Positions 36,260 to 45,078 of a DNA stretch of 64,000 nucleotides are shown here, in pieces. The stretch lies in NCBI GenBank assembly GCA_030430565.1, contig JAUIKS010000003.1, positions 434,001-498,000 on the forward strand. Direction: 5' to 3'. The notes under the pieces are model-generated. The model was given only the letters and a program-made list of their open reading frames with translations, searched no databases and was not told the DNA's origin. The translations under genes were made by a program, and so were the position numbers. How positions within the stretch are numbered: position 1 is the stretch's first letter; the number at the start of each line of letters is the position of its first letter. The DNA comes from Polyangia bacterium (lineage in GTDB: Bacteria; Myxococcota_A; Polyangia; Nannocystales; Nannocystaceae).

Positions 36260-36925
36260 TCAATTTGGCGCGATCATCGAGACGTCGCCGGTGGTCGCGC
36301 CCGCGCGCTCGAGCAGCTCGCGGTACCAGCCCGCGGCGCGCTCCGCCTGCCGCTCGTGGCCGATCGGCGCCCACAGCAGCGAGAGGCTGCGCAGGGTGTC
36401 GTCGTGGGTCTTGGTCCGCTGCGAGTCCTTCACCGCGTTCGCGCAGGGCCCCTCGCGATCGAAGAGGCACAAGAGCCCGCCCAGGTCGATCTCCTGACCT
36501 GCGCGATTGAACACGTAGCTGGCGCCCTTGGGCGCGAGGCCGACGCGCAGCGGCGGCGCGGCCCGGTCGAGGTCGACCACGCTGATCGGCAGCCCGCTGT
36601 GCAGCGAGACGACGTTGCAGGCGTCGACCAGCAGGTTGATGGTGCCGAGCTTGCCCTTGGTCGCGGCCTTGACCAGGTACTCCGAGGCCGGCTTGCCGCG
36701 ACCCGTCGGCTTGTAGCCGCCGTGGCGGAGGAGGTCGCGGACGACCTGGCGCAGCTCCTCGCTGCGCTCGACGGGCGCGTCCGCCTCGAGCTCGAGGCCC
36801 TCGCGCAGCCAGCCCGGCGACTCGATCGCCGAGAGCGGACGTGGGAGGTTGGCCTGGAACGCGACGAGCGCGAGCTGGGGATGGGGATCGACGACGAGCT
36901 CGACCATGGGGCTGGATTGCGCCAC
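36260..36925 (-). CDS. B3/B4 domain protein (phenylalanyl-tRNA synthetase editing-domain family)
   Basis: 221 residues. The domain begins LALVAFQANLPRP and includes KGKLGTINLLVDACNVVSL, a signature of the B3/B4 fold of PheT-beta, which hydrolyses mischarged tRNA or related substrates as a standalone protein. No signal peptide. Flanked by lipoprotein genes and probably unrelated to them; trans-editing of aminoacyl-tRNA is the leading idea. Confidence 0.8.
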   Translation of the reverse strand: MAQSSPMVELVVDPHPQLALVAFQANLPRPLSAIESPGWLREGLELEADAPVERSEELRQVVRDLLRHGGYKPTGRGKPASEYLVKAATKGKLGTINLLVDACNVVSLHSGLPISVVDLDRAAPPLRVGLAPKGASYVFNRAGQEIDLGGLLCLFDREGPCANAVKDSQRTKTHDDTLRSLSLLWAPIGHERQAERAAGWYRELLERAGATTGDVSMIAPN

Positions 36926-36985
36926 AGCGATCCGCGGGGCGCAAGGCTTCGGGCCGAGAAGTCGCTAAGTCGGTATAGTGGCGTC

Positions 36986-37957
36986 GTGCACTGGAACGCT
37001 CGACGCTGGATCCCGCTCTTGACCTTCGTCGTGGCCGTCGCGTGCGGCCCCGAGACGAACAACGACGACAGCGCCAGCGAGGGCGAGGCGTCGTCGTCGT
37101 CGTCCGCCGCGTCGTCGTCGTCGTCGTCGTCGTCGTCCGCGGGCTCGAGCGGGACGACGGCCGCGCCCGCGACCACGTCGGGCGGCTCCTCGTCCTCGGG
37201 CACCACCGAGAGCCCGACGGCGAGCTCGAGCGCGACCACGGGCGTCTGCGAGTTCATCTGCGAGGAGGACAGCCCCGGGCCGACGATCGACTGTGACATC
37301 TTCGCACAGGACTGTCCCGAGGGACAGAAGTGTGCGGCCTACGACTCCGACGAGGACGGCGCCTGGGACTCGACGAAGTGCGTCACGCTGACCGGGGACG
37401 GGCAGCTCGACGACCCGTGCACCGCCGAGCCCGGGGCGACCGGCGTCGACGACTGCGACGCCGGCTACATGTGCTGGAACGTCGACGAGGAGGGCATGGG
37501 CACGTGCTACGCGCTGTGCACCGGGAGCCCGGAGAACCCGATGTGCCCCGAGGGGGGGCAGTGCGCGATCTGTCAGACCTGCGTGATCCCGCTGTGCATC
37601 CCGGACTGCGACCCGCTGCTGCAGGACTGCGGCAACGGCGAGCTCTGCGTCAACGACCCCAACAGCGGCGGCTTCGTCTGTGTGCTCGACGCCTCCGAGG
37701 GAGACGCGCCCGAGGGCACGCCCTGCGAGTTCGTCAACGTCTGCAACAAGGGGACGACGTGCGTGAGCCCGGACTTCTACCCGAGCCTCGAGTGCATGGG
37801 CTGGATCGGCTGCTGCGCGCCGTTTTGTGACACCGACAACGGCGACGCTGACTGCGTCGGCTTGTCGGTCGCGGACGCCGAGTGCGTCGCGTTCTACGGC
37901 GACGGCGAGGCGCCGCCCGGCTACGAGAACGTCGGCGTCTGCGGGATCCAGCCGTGA
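36986..37957 (+). CDS. Cys-rich lipoprotein, tandem copy 1
   Basis: 323 residues from GTG 36986. Lipobox FVVAVAC, then poly-Ser/Thr/Gly linker of about 70 residues, then a domain beginning CEFICEEDSPG with regularly spaced Cys (FAQDCPEGQKCAAYDSDEDG, CDPLLQDCGNGELC, CNKGTTCVSPDFYP, IGCCAPFCDTDNGDADC). The next gene repeats the whole pattern; the genes overlap as GTGA/TGA. A surface or exported disulfide-rich protein of unknown role. Confidence 0.86.
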   Translation: MHWNARRWIPLLTFVVAVACGPETNNDDSASEGEASSSSSAASSSSSSSSSAGSSGTTAAPATTSGGSSSSGTTESPTASSSATTGVCEFICEEDSPGPTIDCDIFAQDCPEGQKCAAYDSDEDGAWDSTKCVTLTGDGQLDDPCTAEPGATGVDDCDAGYMCWNVDEEGMGTCYALCTGSPENPMCPEGGQCAICQTCVIPLCIPDCDPLLQDCGNGELCVNDPNSGGFVCVLDASEGDAPEGTPCEFVNVCNKGTTCVSPDFYPSLECMGWIGCCAPFCDTDNGDADCVGLSVADAECVAFYGDGEAPPGYENVGVCGIQP

Positions 37958-37959
37958 TC

Positions 37960-38931
37960 ATGGGGCGCGCGCGCTCGCGCTGGTCGCTCGCGCTCGCGCT
38001 CGCGCTCGCCTGCGCGTGCAACCACGGCCTGTACACCGACGACGGGACCAGCGAGGGCGACGCGTCGAGCACGGGCCCGGGGACCACGGGCACGAACGCG
38101 GGCTCCGTCTCGGCGTCGACGACGACGGCGACGCCCACCGCGACCGCCAGCTCGTCGAGCACGGGCGGCGGCGTGGGCGTCACGAGCTCGAGCGGCGCGG
38201 GCTCGAGCACGACCTCCTGCGAGTTCATCTGCGACGACGAAGATGCTCCGAGCGACGGCCTTTGTGACACCTTCGCGCAGGACTGCCCCGGGGAGGATAC
38301 AAAGTGCGTCGCCTACGACAGCGACGACGACGGCTACTGGGACGCGACCCGCTGCGTGCCGGTGACCGGCGACGATCAGCTCTACGAGCCGTGCACGGCC
38401 GAGCCGGGCAAGACCGGGATCGAGAGCTGCGCGAAGGGGCTGTTCTGCTGGAGTCTTGACGAAGACGGTAACGGCGTCTGCTACGCCCAGTGCATGGGCA
38501 CGCCCGAGAACCCGGTGTGCTTGGAGGCGACCTCCTGCGTGCTCTGTGGCGGCTGCGTGGTCACGCTGTGTCACCCGACGTGCGACCCGCTGTTGGACGA
38601 CTGCGCCGTCGGCGAAAGCTGTATCGGCGATACCAACAGCGACGGCTTCATCTGTCTGCAAAACGCCTCCGACGGGATGGCGCCGGAGGGCGCTCCCTGC
38701 GAGTTCGCGAACGCGTGCAACCCAGGCTTGATGTGCGTGAACCCGGACTTCTACCCAGGACCGGACTGCCAGGGCTCGATCGGCTGCTGCGCGCCGTTTT
38801 GCGACCTGGGCAACGGTGACGCCGACTGCGAGGGGCTCTCGGTCGCGAACGCGGCGTGCGTCTCCTACTACGAGCCTTGGCCGGCGCCCGAGGGCCTGGA
38901 GCACATCGGCGTCTGCGGCGTGCCAGGTTGA
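37960..38931 (+). CDS. Cys-rich lipoprotein, tandem copy 2
   Basis: 323 residues from ATG 37960; GTG 37954 overlapping the upstream TGA is an alternative. Lipobox LALACAC. The domain CEFICDDEDAPSDG, DTFAQDCPGEDTKCVAYDSD, ENPVCLEATSCVLCGGC and GCCAPFCDLGNGDADCEG aligns throughout with copy 1; the linkers differ (Thr/Ala/Ser here, Ser-only in copy 1). Duplicated domain with divergent spacer. Confidence 0.86.
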   Translation: MGRARSRWSLALALALACACNHGLYTDDGTSEGDASSTGPGTTGTNAGSVSASTTTATPTATASSSSTGGGVGVTSSSGAGSSTTSCEFICDDEDAPSDGLCDTFAQDCPGEDTKCVAYDSDDDGYWDATRCVPVTGDDQLYEPCTAEPGKTGIESCAKGLFCWSLDEDGNGVCYAQCMGTPENPVCLEATSCVLCGGCVVTLCHPTCDPLLDDCAVGESCIGDTNSDGFICLQNASDGMAPEGAPCEFANACNPGLMCVNPDFYPGPDCQGSIGCCAPFCDLGNGDADCEGLSVANAACVSYYEPWPAPEGLEHIGVCGVPG

Positions 38932-39216
38932 GACGACGCGGCCAGGCTACGATCGGTATATAATCTGTCTCTTGAGCCATATGAACGACGTTCGAGCGTT
39001 CAGCGGGTCGCGGCGGGTGAGCTCAGCGCGCCGGCCGCCACGAGCGAAGGGAGCGACTCGGCGACTAATTTTGAGCGTTGACGGGACGCGAGCCGCCGCG
39101 GCGTCTCTACCGTACGCGTGGGGAAGACGGGAATCGCAACGTCGCGCGGGCGCGCTGTACGATGGAGTGAACGGGAGGCCAGCTGGTCGGGCGCGGTGTC
39201 CGGCGAGGAGCGGACG

Positions 39217-39789
39217 ATGATGTCGAGGGAGCGAAAGGAGGACGACGCGCGAGCGCGCGGGGTCAACTCGCTGGGCGACACCATCGCCACCGACGAGCTC
39301 CAGCTCGCCAGGCCCGGCGTGCCGTCCGTGGCCCGCGAGAGCCGTCGCCAGCGCCTCGCGGAGCAGCTGTTCGGCGTCGTCGAGCGCGAGCCCGTGCGCC
39401 TCGGTCGCTTCGTGCTGCTCGATCGCCTCGGCGAGGGCGGCGTCGGGTCGGTGCACATCGCCTACGACCCCCAGCTCGATCGCCGCGTCGCGCTCAAGCT
39501 GCTGCACCCGGTCCAGGAGGCGTCGGTCTCGCTGCGCGCGCGGATGCTGCGTGAGGCCCAGGCGCTCGCGCGCCTGTCACACCCGAACGTGGTCCCCGTG
39601 CACGACGCCGGCGTGCTCGATGAGCAGGTGTTCATCGTCATGGAGTACGTGCGCGGCCAGACGCTCCGCCGCTGGGTCGAGGAGCGGCGCCCGAGCTGGG
39701 GCGCGGTGCTCAACGTGTATCTTCAGGCAGGTCATGGACTCGCGGCGGCGCACCGCGCGGGCTTGATCCACCGGGACTTTAAGCCGGAG
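39217..39789 (+). pseudogene. Ser/Thr kinase-TPR gene, 5' fragment (split by E1)
   Basis: Probable start ATG 39217 (another ATG at 39220). Residues 1-190 hold the kinase N-lobe: FVLLDRLGEGGVGSVHIAYD (glycine loop), RVALKLLHP (VAIK Lys), LARLSHPNVVPVHDAGVL, IVMEYVRGQTL, LIHRDFKPE. After the Glu codon at 39787-39789 homology stops and non-kinase sequence follows. The missing partner begins exactly at 44738 (NAIRGDDGR). The 285-base gap before 39217 has no recognised gene. Broken in the sequenced arrangement but excision would restore it. Confidence 0.9.
39775..39789 (+). repeat. 15-bp direct repeat, left end of E1
   Basis: GACTTTAAGCCGGAG, codons for DFKPE of the kinase, repeated exactly at 44723-44737. 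Flanking bases differ on both sides (preceding base G versus C), fixing the length at 15. Confidence 0.88.
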
Positions 39790-40031
39790 TCTCGCGGTCC
39801 CTCTCCAGAACACCCACAACCCGCCGATCGGTCGCTATCCCACGGATTCGGGCGTTCTGGACAGGAGGGCGTTCCCGCTGCGGTCCCATGGGGTCCGAGT
39901 CGCCCCGCAGCGTGGGAAAAAACCGCGGGCGAACGACCGGGCGAGGGCTGGAGTTGGTGCGCTCGCCGTCGCCGCGCGACGACACGCCTCGCTGCGGCGG
40001 CAGCTCGTTGTAGGTCCACCGCTCTCGGGGG

Positions 40032-40937
40032 CTACTCAAACTCCACGAAGCGCGACAGCTCGCGCCGCAGGTGCTCGGCGAGGGCCTCGACGGCCGGCAG
40101 CCGCCCGCGGCGCGAAGGGATGATCATGCTCAGCTGCGCGTCGGCGGCGGTCCAGCCCGGCAGCACGCGGACGAGGCGGCCGTCCTCGACGTCGTCGCGG
40201 CAGACGTAGCCCGGCAGCGCGACGACGCCGAGCCCGGCGGCGGCTGCCTGCTTGAGCGTCGACATGTCGTCGCTGCACAGGCGCGGTCGAAAGGGGATCG
40301 TCACGCGCACGTCGTCGGGTCCGCGCAGCGACCACTGGCCGAGCTCGGGCTTCCAGCCGACCTTGAGCCCCTGGTGAGCGTCGAGCTCATCGGGGCTCGT
40401 AGGCCACCCGGCGCGGTCGAGGTAGGCCGGGCCAGCGAATAAGAACCATGGCGTCCGCGCGACGCGACGCTGGACGAAGCTCGAGTCCGGGAGCGGGCCC
40501 GCGTGGCCGCGGATCGCGATGTCGATGCCCGCCTCCAGCAGGTCAACCGGCTGGTTCGTGACGTTTTGGATCACGTCGACCCTGGGGTTGTCGGACAGGA
40601 AGTCGGCGATGAGCTCGACGAGCGCGAACTGGGCCATGCCCACGGAGCACGACAGTCGAACCTGTCCCGAGAGGGTGTTGGTCTGGCGCTTGACCTCGGC
40701 CTCCGCGGCCTCGACGTCGTCGAGGGCGGCGCGGGCGTGGCGATAGAAGACCTCGCCGATCTCCGTGACGACGAACTGTCGCGAGGTCCGCTGGATCAGG
40801 CGCACGCCGAGCCGATCTTCGAGCTGCTGAACGTGGCGGCTGAGCCGTGACTTCGGCACGCCGAGGGCTTGTCCGGCGGCCGTGAAGCCGCGCTTCTCCA
40901 CCACGTGGACGAAATAAAAATAGCTATTGAGATCCAA
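40032..40937 (-). CDS. LysR-family transcriptional regulator
   Basis: 301 residues. N-terminal winged HTH (FYFVHVVEKRGFTAAGQALGV, RLSRHVQQLEDRLGVRLIQR), then a periplasmic-binding-like effector domain (GMAQFALVELIADFLSDNP, PYLDRAGW-type region). Divergent from the pirin gene with 135 bases between starts, the usual arrangement for a LysR regulator controlling the neighbour. Effector unknown. Confidence 0.93.
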   Translation of the reverse strand: MDLNSYFYFVHVVEKRGFTAAGQALGVPKSRLSRHVQQLEDRLGVRLIQRTSRQFVVTEIGEVFYRHARAALDDVEAAEAEVKRQTNTLSGQVRLSCSVGMAQFALVELIADFLSDNPRVDVIQNVTNQPVDLLEAGIDIAIRGHAGPLPDSSFVQRRVARTPWFLFAGPAYLDRAGWPTSPDELDAHQGLKVGWKPELGQWSLRGPDDVRVTIPFRPRLCSDDMSTLKQAAAAGLGVVALPGYVCRDDVEDGRLVRVLPGWTAADAQLSMIIPSRRGRLPAVEALAEHLRRELSRFVEFE

Positions 40938-41072
40938 TGGGAGGAGCCTCGGGTGATGTCGATCGTTCTATTTTCAGGACGATATGTTCCAAAATCTTAT
41001 GTTGTCAACGGCTTTGTCCCGAATATGAATGTAATAGCCGCGGGTGAGGCACTCACGGCTCACGAGGGAAAC
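40938..41072. promoter_or_regulatory. Divergent promoter region, LysR / pirin
   Basis: 135 bases, far AT-richer than the surroundings (runs such as CTATTTTCAGGACGATATGTTCC), located between the two divergent starts. A LysR box (T-N11-A) is expected here by family rule, but I could not fix a unique one. Confidence 0.5.
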
Positions 41073-41942
41073 ATGAGCATCAATCATCAAATTCGCGCGG
41101 AGCGCGTTGTTGCGACAAACCCCATCCGCGGCCGCGAGCTCCGGATCGGGACCGGGTTCTCGGCGCTGAGTTTCGACCACCGGCAGTTCGACGGGCTGAT
41201 GGACCCGCTCGTGATGGTGGACCACTTCACGATGAGCGCGCCGACCTTCGGTCCGCACCCGCACGCCGGGATGTCGGCGGTCTCGGTACTATTCGAAGAC
41301 AGTCAGGGTCAGTTTCACAACCGCGACTCCCTCGGCAACGACCTCGACCTCGGGCCCGGGGATCTGTACTGGCTTAAGGCCGGGCGCGGCGTCGTTCATG
41401 ACGAGCGCCCGCGCGCCGGCGCACACACCCACGCGCTGCAGATCTTCGTGAACCTCCCGGCGGCGGCGAAGCGCGACGCCCCCGACGCGCTGCACGTCCC
41501 GGCGGCGCGGATGCCCGAGCTGCGCGGCTCCGGCTACCGCGTCCGTGTTGTCCTCGGAGACAGCAACGGCGTGTCCGGCTTCGCGTCGCCGGCCCTGCCG
41601 CTGACGATCCTCGACGTCCAGCTCGAGCCCGCGGGCGCGTTCGTTCATGAGCTCCCGGCGGGCCGCGACGCGTGGATCCTCGCCGTGAGCGGGCGCGCGG
41701 AGCTCGTCGTGGGCGGCGCGGTCACGGTCCTCGCCGAGGGGGACGCCGTCGCGGCGCGCAGCGAGGCCCAGGCCGCGGCGCTCGAGCTGCGCAGCGAGGT
41801 CGGGGCGCACGTCGTGCTGCTGCAGGGGCGGCCGATTCGCGAGCGCATCGTCCAGCGCGGCCCCTTCGTCATGAACACGCATGAGGAGCTCGCCGCCGTG
41901 ACGGCCGCCCACGCCGCCGGCGAGCTCGGCTCCCTCGACTGA
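41073..41942 (+). CDS. Pirin family protein
   Basis: 289 residues from ATG 41073; the open frame extends upstream but the family start is here. Bicupin with pirin motifs: FDHRQFDGLMDPLVMVDHF, the metal-binding FGPHPHAGMSAVSV, and GDLYWLKAGRGVVHDERP. The last His-Asp-Glu motif is intact. Pirins can have quercetinase activity or act as redox regulators. First gene of a likely unit with the isochorismatase-like gene. Confidence 0.94.
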   Translation: MSINHQIRAERVVATNPIRGRELRIGTGFSALSFDHRQFDGLMDPLVMVDHFTMSAPTFGPHPHAGMSAVSVLFEDSQGQFHNRDSLGNDLDLGPGDLYWLKAGRGVVHDERPRAGAHTHALQIFVNLPAAAKRDAPDALHVPAARMPELRGSGYRVRVVLGDSNGVSGFASPALPLTILDVQLEPAGAFVHELPAGRDAWILAVSGRAELVVGGAVTVLAEGDAVAARSEAQAAALELRSEVGAHVVLLQGRPIRERIVQRGPFVMNTHEELAAVTAAHAAGELGSLD

Positions 41943-41994
41943 CGAGACGCCCAGCCCCCATTCAAGAGCCCACCAACCCGACAGGAGAATCGCC

Positions 41995-42639
41995 ATGACC
42001 AACAACAAGCCCAACAAGCCCTTCAACCCCGAACCCCTGACCCAAGACAACGCCGCGCTCGTGCTCGTCGATCATCAGGTCGGCCTGATCACCGGAGTCC
42101 GCGACTACTCCGTGGCCGAGCTCAAGCACAACGTCGTCGGCCTCGCCCGCGCCGCCGAGGCCCTCGGCCTGCCGATCGTGACGACGACGACGTCCGCCGA
42201 CACGCTCTGGGGCCCGGCCTTCCCCGAGCTCGTCGCGGCGCTCCCAGGCCAGGAGTTCATCGACCGGACCACGGTTAACGCCTGGGACGATCCGCGCGTG
42301 GCCGCGGCCATCGAGGCCACGGGGTGCACGAAGCTGATCTTCGCCGGCGTCTCGCTCGAGGTCTGCGCCGCGTTCCCGGCGATGCGCGCGGTCCGTGAGG
42401 GCTACGAGGCCTACGTCGCCGTCGACGCGAGCGGGACCTTCAACCCGACCAAGCGCGAGACCGGGATCCTGCGGCTCCTGCAGAGCGGGGTCGTCGTCGC
42501 CGATAGCTCGAGCCTGATGGTCGAGATCCTCGGTGACAACGCTCGGCCCGTGGCAGGGGAGGTCTACGGCGCCCTCGGCATGGACTGGGCGATCCTCGTC
42601 GGCCAGGTCCGCAGCGCGGCCGCCGAGGCCGCGGCCTGA
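41995..42639 (+). CDS. Isochorismatase-like cysteine hydrolase (YcaC-type)
   Basis: 214 residues. Asp in LVLVDHQVGL, Lys-bearing middle region and the active-site Cys in GVSLEVCAAFPAMRA agree with the isochorismatase-like fold; the opening LVDHQVGLITGV resembles YcaC-type hydrolases, which lack phosphopantetheine-binding partners. Starts 52 bases after the pirin gene, likely cotranscribed and under the same LysR control. Confidence 0.92.
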   Translation: MTNNKPNKPFNPEPLTQDNAALVLVDHQVGLITGVRDYSVAELKHNVVGLARAAEALGLPIVTTTTSADTLWGPAFPELVAALPGQEFIDRTTVNAWDDPRVAAAIEATGCTKLIFAGVSLEVCAAFPAMRAVREGYEAYVAVDASGTFNPTKRETGILRLLQSGVVVADSSSLMVEILGDNARPVAGEVYGALGMDWAILVGQVRSAAAEAAA

Positions 42640-42671
42640 TCGCCCACCCCACGATCGACGGGAGCAGGCCC

Positions 42672-42917
42672 ATGACCAGGATTCAGCCCGAGACTCGAGC
42701 TCAACCGTGCCCCGCGCCTCCGCGCTACAAGCGAGCGCTGCTGACCTTTTTGGGTCTGCTCGCGCCGGTCTATTTCATTCCGCCGGCGCTGACGGCCCGG
42801 CTCCCCCGGCACCCCTTCGCCGTCGTCACGCTGGCGGTGGCGAGCATCGTCATCTTGATGACCTACCTGATCATGCCCGCCTTGCAGCGGGTGTTCGCCC
42901 CGTGGCTGCGCGCGTAG
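42672..42917 (+). CDS. Small membrane protein, two transmembrane helices
   Basis: 81 residues. Hydrophobic segments about 24-42 (LLTFLGLLAPVYFIPPAL) and 50-70 (FAVVTLAVASIVILMTYLIM). The same small protein commonly follows isochorismatase/pirin gene pairs (recalled, not checked). It ends 19 bases before the convergent lipoxygenase-like gene. Confidence 0.8.
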   Translation: MTRIQPETRAQPCPAPPRYKRALLTFLGLLAPVYFIPPALTARLPRHPFAVVTLAVASIVILMTYLIMPALQRVFAPWLRA

Positions 42918-42935
42918 GCTAGCCTGGACGCGAAC

Positions 42936-44471
42936 TCAGAAGGAGATCGAGAGCTCCCAGAACCGCGGCATCATGCGGTAGAAGGGCTGCTCGCGCTGCT
43001 TGTTGCGGGTCTCGAGCGCGCGGTCGAGCTCCCGCAGCTCGGCTTGGAGTCGTCGCACCGCGTCGCGTAGCCCGGCGTCTTGGATGAACGCGTCGACGTC
43101 GATCGTGAGCATGTTGTTGCCCGCGTTGTGGAAGCGCCCCGCGAACGCGCCCTGGTCGAAGAGGAACACGTCGGCGGTGCGCGCGTCGTCGTCGAAGTTC
43201 CCGACCTTCATGTTCTCGAAGTTGACGAGCTTCTTGTGCTCGGGGTTCTGCGACTGCCCGAAGGGCGAGAAGTCGCCGCAGACCTCGTGGCTGACGTTGT
43301 TGTAGAGCAGGCAGCAGAGCGCCGTCACCAGGCGCGCGCCGCCGTCGAGCGGCTCGTCGGTGACGTCGCGGTTGGGCAGCAGCTCGGCGAGCTGCTGGTA
43401 CCAGCGCTGCAGCGCGTCGTCGGAGACGATCGCGTCGTCGTCGGCGTAGAGCGAGTCGACGTAGGCGCGCGAGAACTCGTGGAAGACGCGCCACGCCGCG
43501 GTCGCGTCCTGGACGTAGGGGTGCTCGGGGATCGCGTCGACGCCGCGCCGCTTGATATCCGCGGGGACGTTAAGATCGTCAAGGCTGAACGCGTCCATGC
43601 TGTTCTGGAACAGCTTCATCGCGTCGGGCCCAGAGATAAAGTTGGACTGCAGGAAGTAGCTCGCGGGGGTGATCAGCAGCTTGTAGGCGAAGTCGTTGAC
43701 GCTCAGGCTGCTGTAGGTGAAGAAGTCCAGAAACGGCCGCAGCCTGTGCTCGGCCGGCAGCGCGTAGGACGAGATCGCGTAGGCCTCGCCGACGAGCAGG
43801 TGCGTGTAGAGGAGGTGGTGCGTGAACACGCAGTAGCGGGCGTCGAGCGCGTTGGCGCGGAGCTTGGCGCGCTCCCACTCCGCGTCGCCTGGCTTAAAGG
43901 TCTCCTCGCCGATGGAGATCGACTCGGGCTCGAGCGCCCGGCCGCCGTCGTCGAGGCGGAAGCGGCACACGGTCGGCGGGTGGATCCCTCGAAAGTAGGG
44001 TGTGTAGTCGACTTCGAAGCCGCCGCGCGCGTCGACGCGGCGCAGCAGGAAAGGGTTCGAGCCCTGCAGGCGCAGACGCGCGAACGCGGCGTCGCTGTTG
44101 GTGTCCTGCCAGCCTTCCTCGTTGGCCGGGAAGGCCCGGTTCCACGAGTGTCCGCGCTCCCACACGCTCGCGCGCCCGAGCGGGACGCGCCGGAGGATCT
44201 TGAACATGAGCCCGGTGAAGTAGTAGTAGGGCAGCAGGTAGCGGGACGTGAGCGTAGCGTCCTTGGGTAGCTCCTTCGGCACGCGCAGCGCGGGCGGGAT
44301 GCCCGGCGCGCCGTAGTGATCGCGGGCCGCCTCGAGCGCGAGCGGGCCGCTCCCGAGCGCGCGCTGGCGTCGGAAGGTCCGGCGCGCCCAGCCTTGGATC
44401 GCGCGGTGGTTGAGGTAGCGCGTCCAGATCAGGACGCGGATCTTGAGCCGGTCAGAGAAGCCTGGTTTCAT
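42936..44471 (-). CDS. Lipoxygenase-superfamily protein with altered iron ligands
   Basis: 511 residues. Comparison with plant and bacterial lipoxygenases shows the metal-site HxxxxH (H219 and H224 in THHLLYTH), then SVNDFAYKLLITPASYFLQ and DDLNVPADIKRRGVDAI, and VSHEVCGDF where the family has a His (H395) and, four residues on, Asn. Here that position is Gly399. The C-terminus is SISF instead of the usual terminal Ile. So two of the five iron ligands of typical lipoxygenases are changed: it may bind iron differently, use another metal, or be inactive. Substrate (polyunsaturated fatty acids in family members) is unverified. Confidence 0.85.
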   Translation of the reverse strand: MKPGFSDRLKIRVLIWTRYLNHRAIQGWARRTFRRQRALGSGPLALEAARDHYGAPGIPPALRVPKELPKDATLTSRYLLPYYYFTGLMFKILRRVPLGRASVWERGHSWNRAFPANEEGWQDTNSDAAFARLRLQGSNPFLLRRVDARGGFEVDYTPYFRGIHPPTVCRFRLDDGGRALEPESISIGEETFKPGDAEWERAKLRANALDARYCVFTHHLLYTHLLVGEAYAISSYALPAEHRLRPFLDFFTYSSLSVNDFAYKLLITPASYFLQSNFISGPDAMKLFQNSMDAFSLDDLNVPADIKRRGVDAIPEHPYVQDATAAWRVFHEFSRAYVDSLYADDDAIVSDDALQRWYQQLAELLPNRDVTDEPLDGGARLVTALCCLLYNNVSHEVCGDFSPFGQSQNPEHKKLVNFENMKVGNFDDDARTADVFLFDQGAFAGRFHNAGNNMLTIDVDAFIQDAGLRDAVRRLQAELRELDRALETRNKQREQPFYRMMPRFWELSISF

Positions 44472-44501
44472 CGCGCGTCATCGGTTGAGGGGGAAGCTCG
44501 A

Positions 44502-44515
44502 GACGCTCGAGCGTC
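44502..44515. promoter_or_regulatory. Perfect 14-bp palindrome upstream of the lipoxygenase-like gene
   Basis: GACGCTCGAGCGTC, 31 bases upstream of the start at 44471. Could be an operator for the gene; no regulator is assigned. Confidence 0.45.
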
Positions 44516-44722
44516 GCTCGTCCGCGAGCTGTCGCCCCACTCTACACGCTTCGACTCGACGAGCGGCGCGCTCGCGTCGCGTCCGCGTCGTCGTGGACTG
44601 GGGGCGGCGCGATGGCTCAGAGCTGCTTGTTCAGACATGCGAGCGGATGGCGACAAACGCCGGGCAATCGGGTCGCCGAGGCCGGCCGCCTCGCCGCGAC
44701 GCCGCGACGCGGCCGAGACCGC

Positions 44723-44737
44723 GACTTTAAGCCGGAG
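44723..44737 (+). repeat. 15-bp direct repeat, right end of E1
   Basis: Same 15 bases as 39775-39789, in frame as DFKPE before NAIRGDDG. The bases upstream (44640-44722) are not kinase sequence. Confidence 0.88.
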
Positions 44738-45050
<313 letters not shown>

Positions 45051-45078
45051 ACTGAGTCTCGTTGTCTAAGCTGTTGAT

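Larger units (their letters stand above)
39790..44737. mobile_element. E1: 4.95-kb insert in the kinase gene, flanked by 15-bp repeats
   Basis: Lies between kinase codons DFKPE and NAIRGD and carries LysR, pirin, isochorismatase-like, a small membrane protein and a lipoxygenase-like gene. Removing 39790-44737 restores the kinase frame. No integrase, transposase or transposon-type terminal repeat was found, so it may have been moved by an integrase acting in trans or have lost its own. Its first 240 bases (39790-40031) contain an imperfect inverted repeat (TCCAGAAC at 39804, GTTCTGGA at 39854) but no gene. Confidence 0.75.

Noticed and set aside
39790-44737. E1 as an insertion sequence or transposon
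   Set aside because: No transposase, no terminal inverted repeats at the junctions; only 15-bp direct repeats of kinase sequence.
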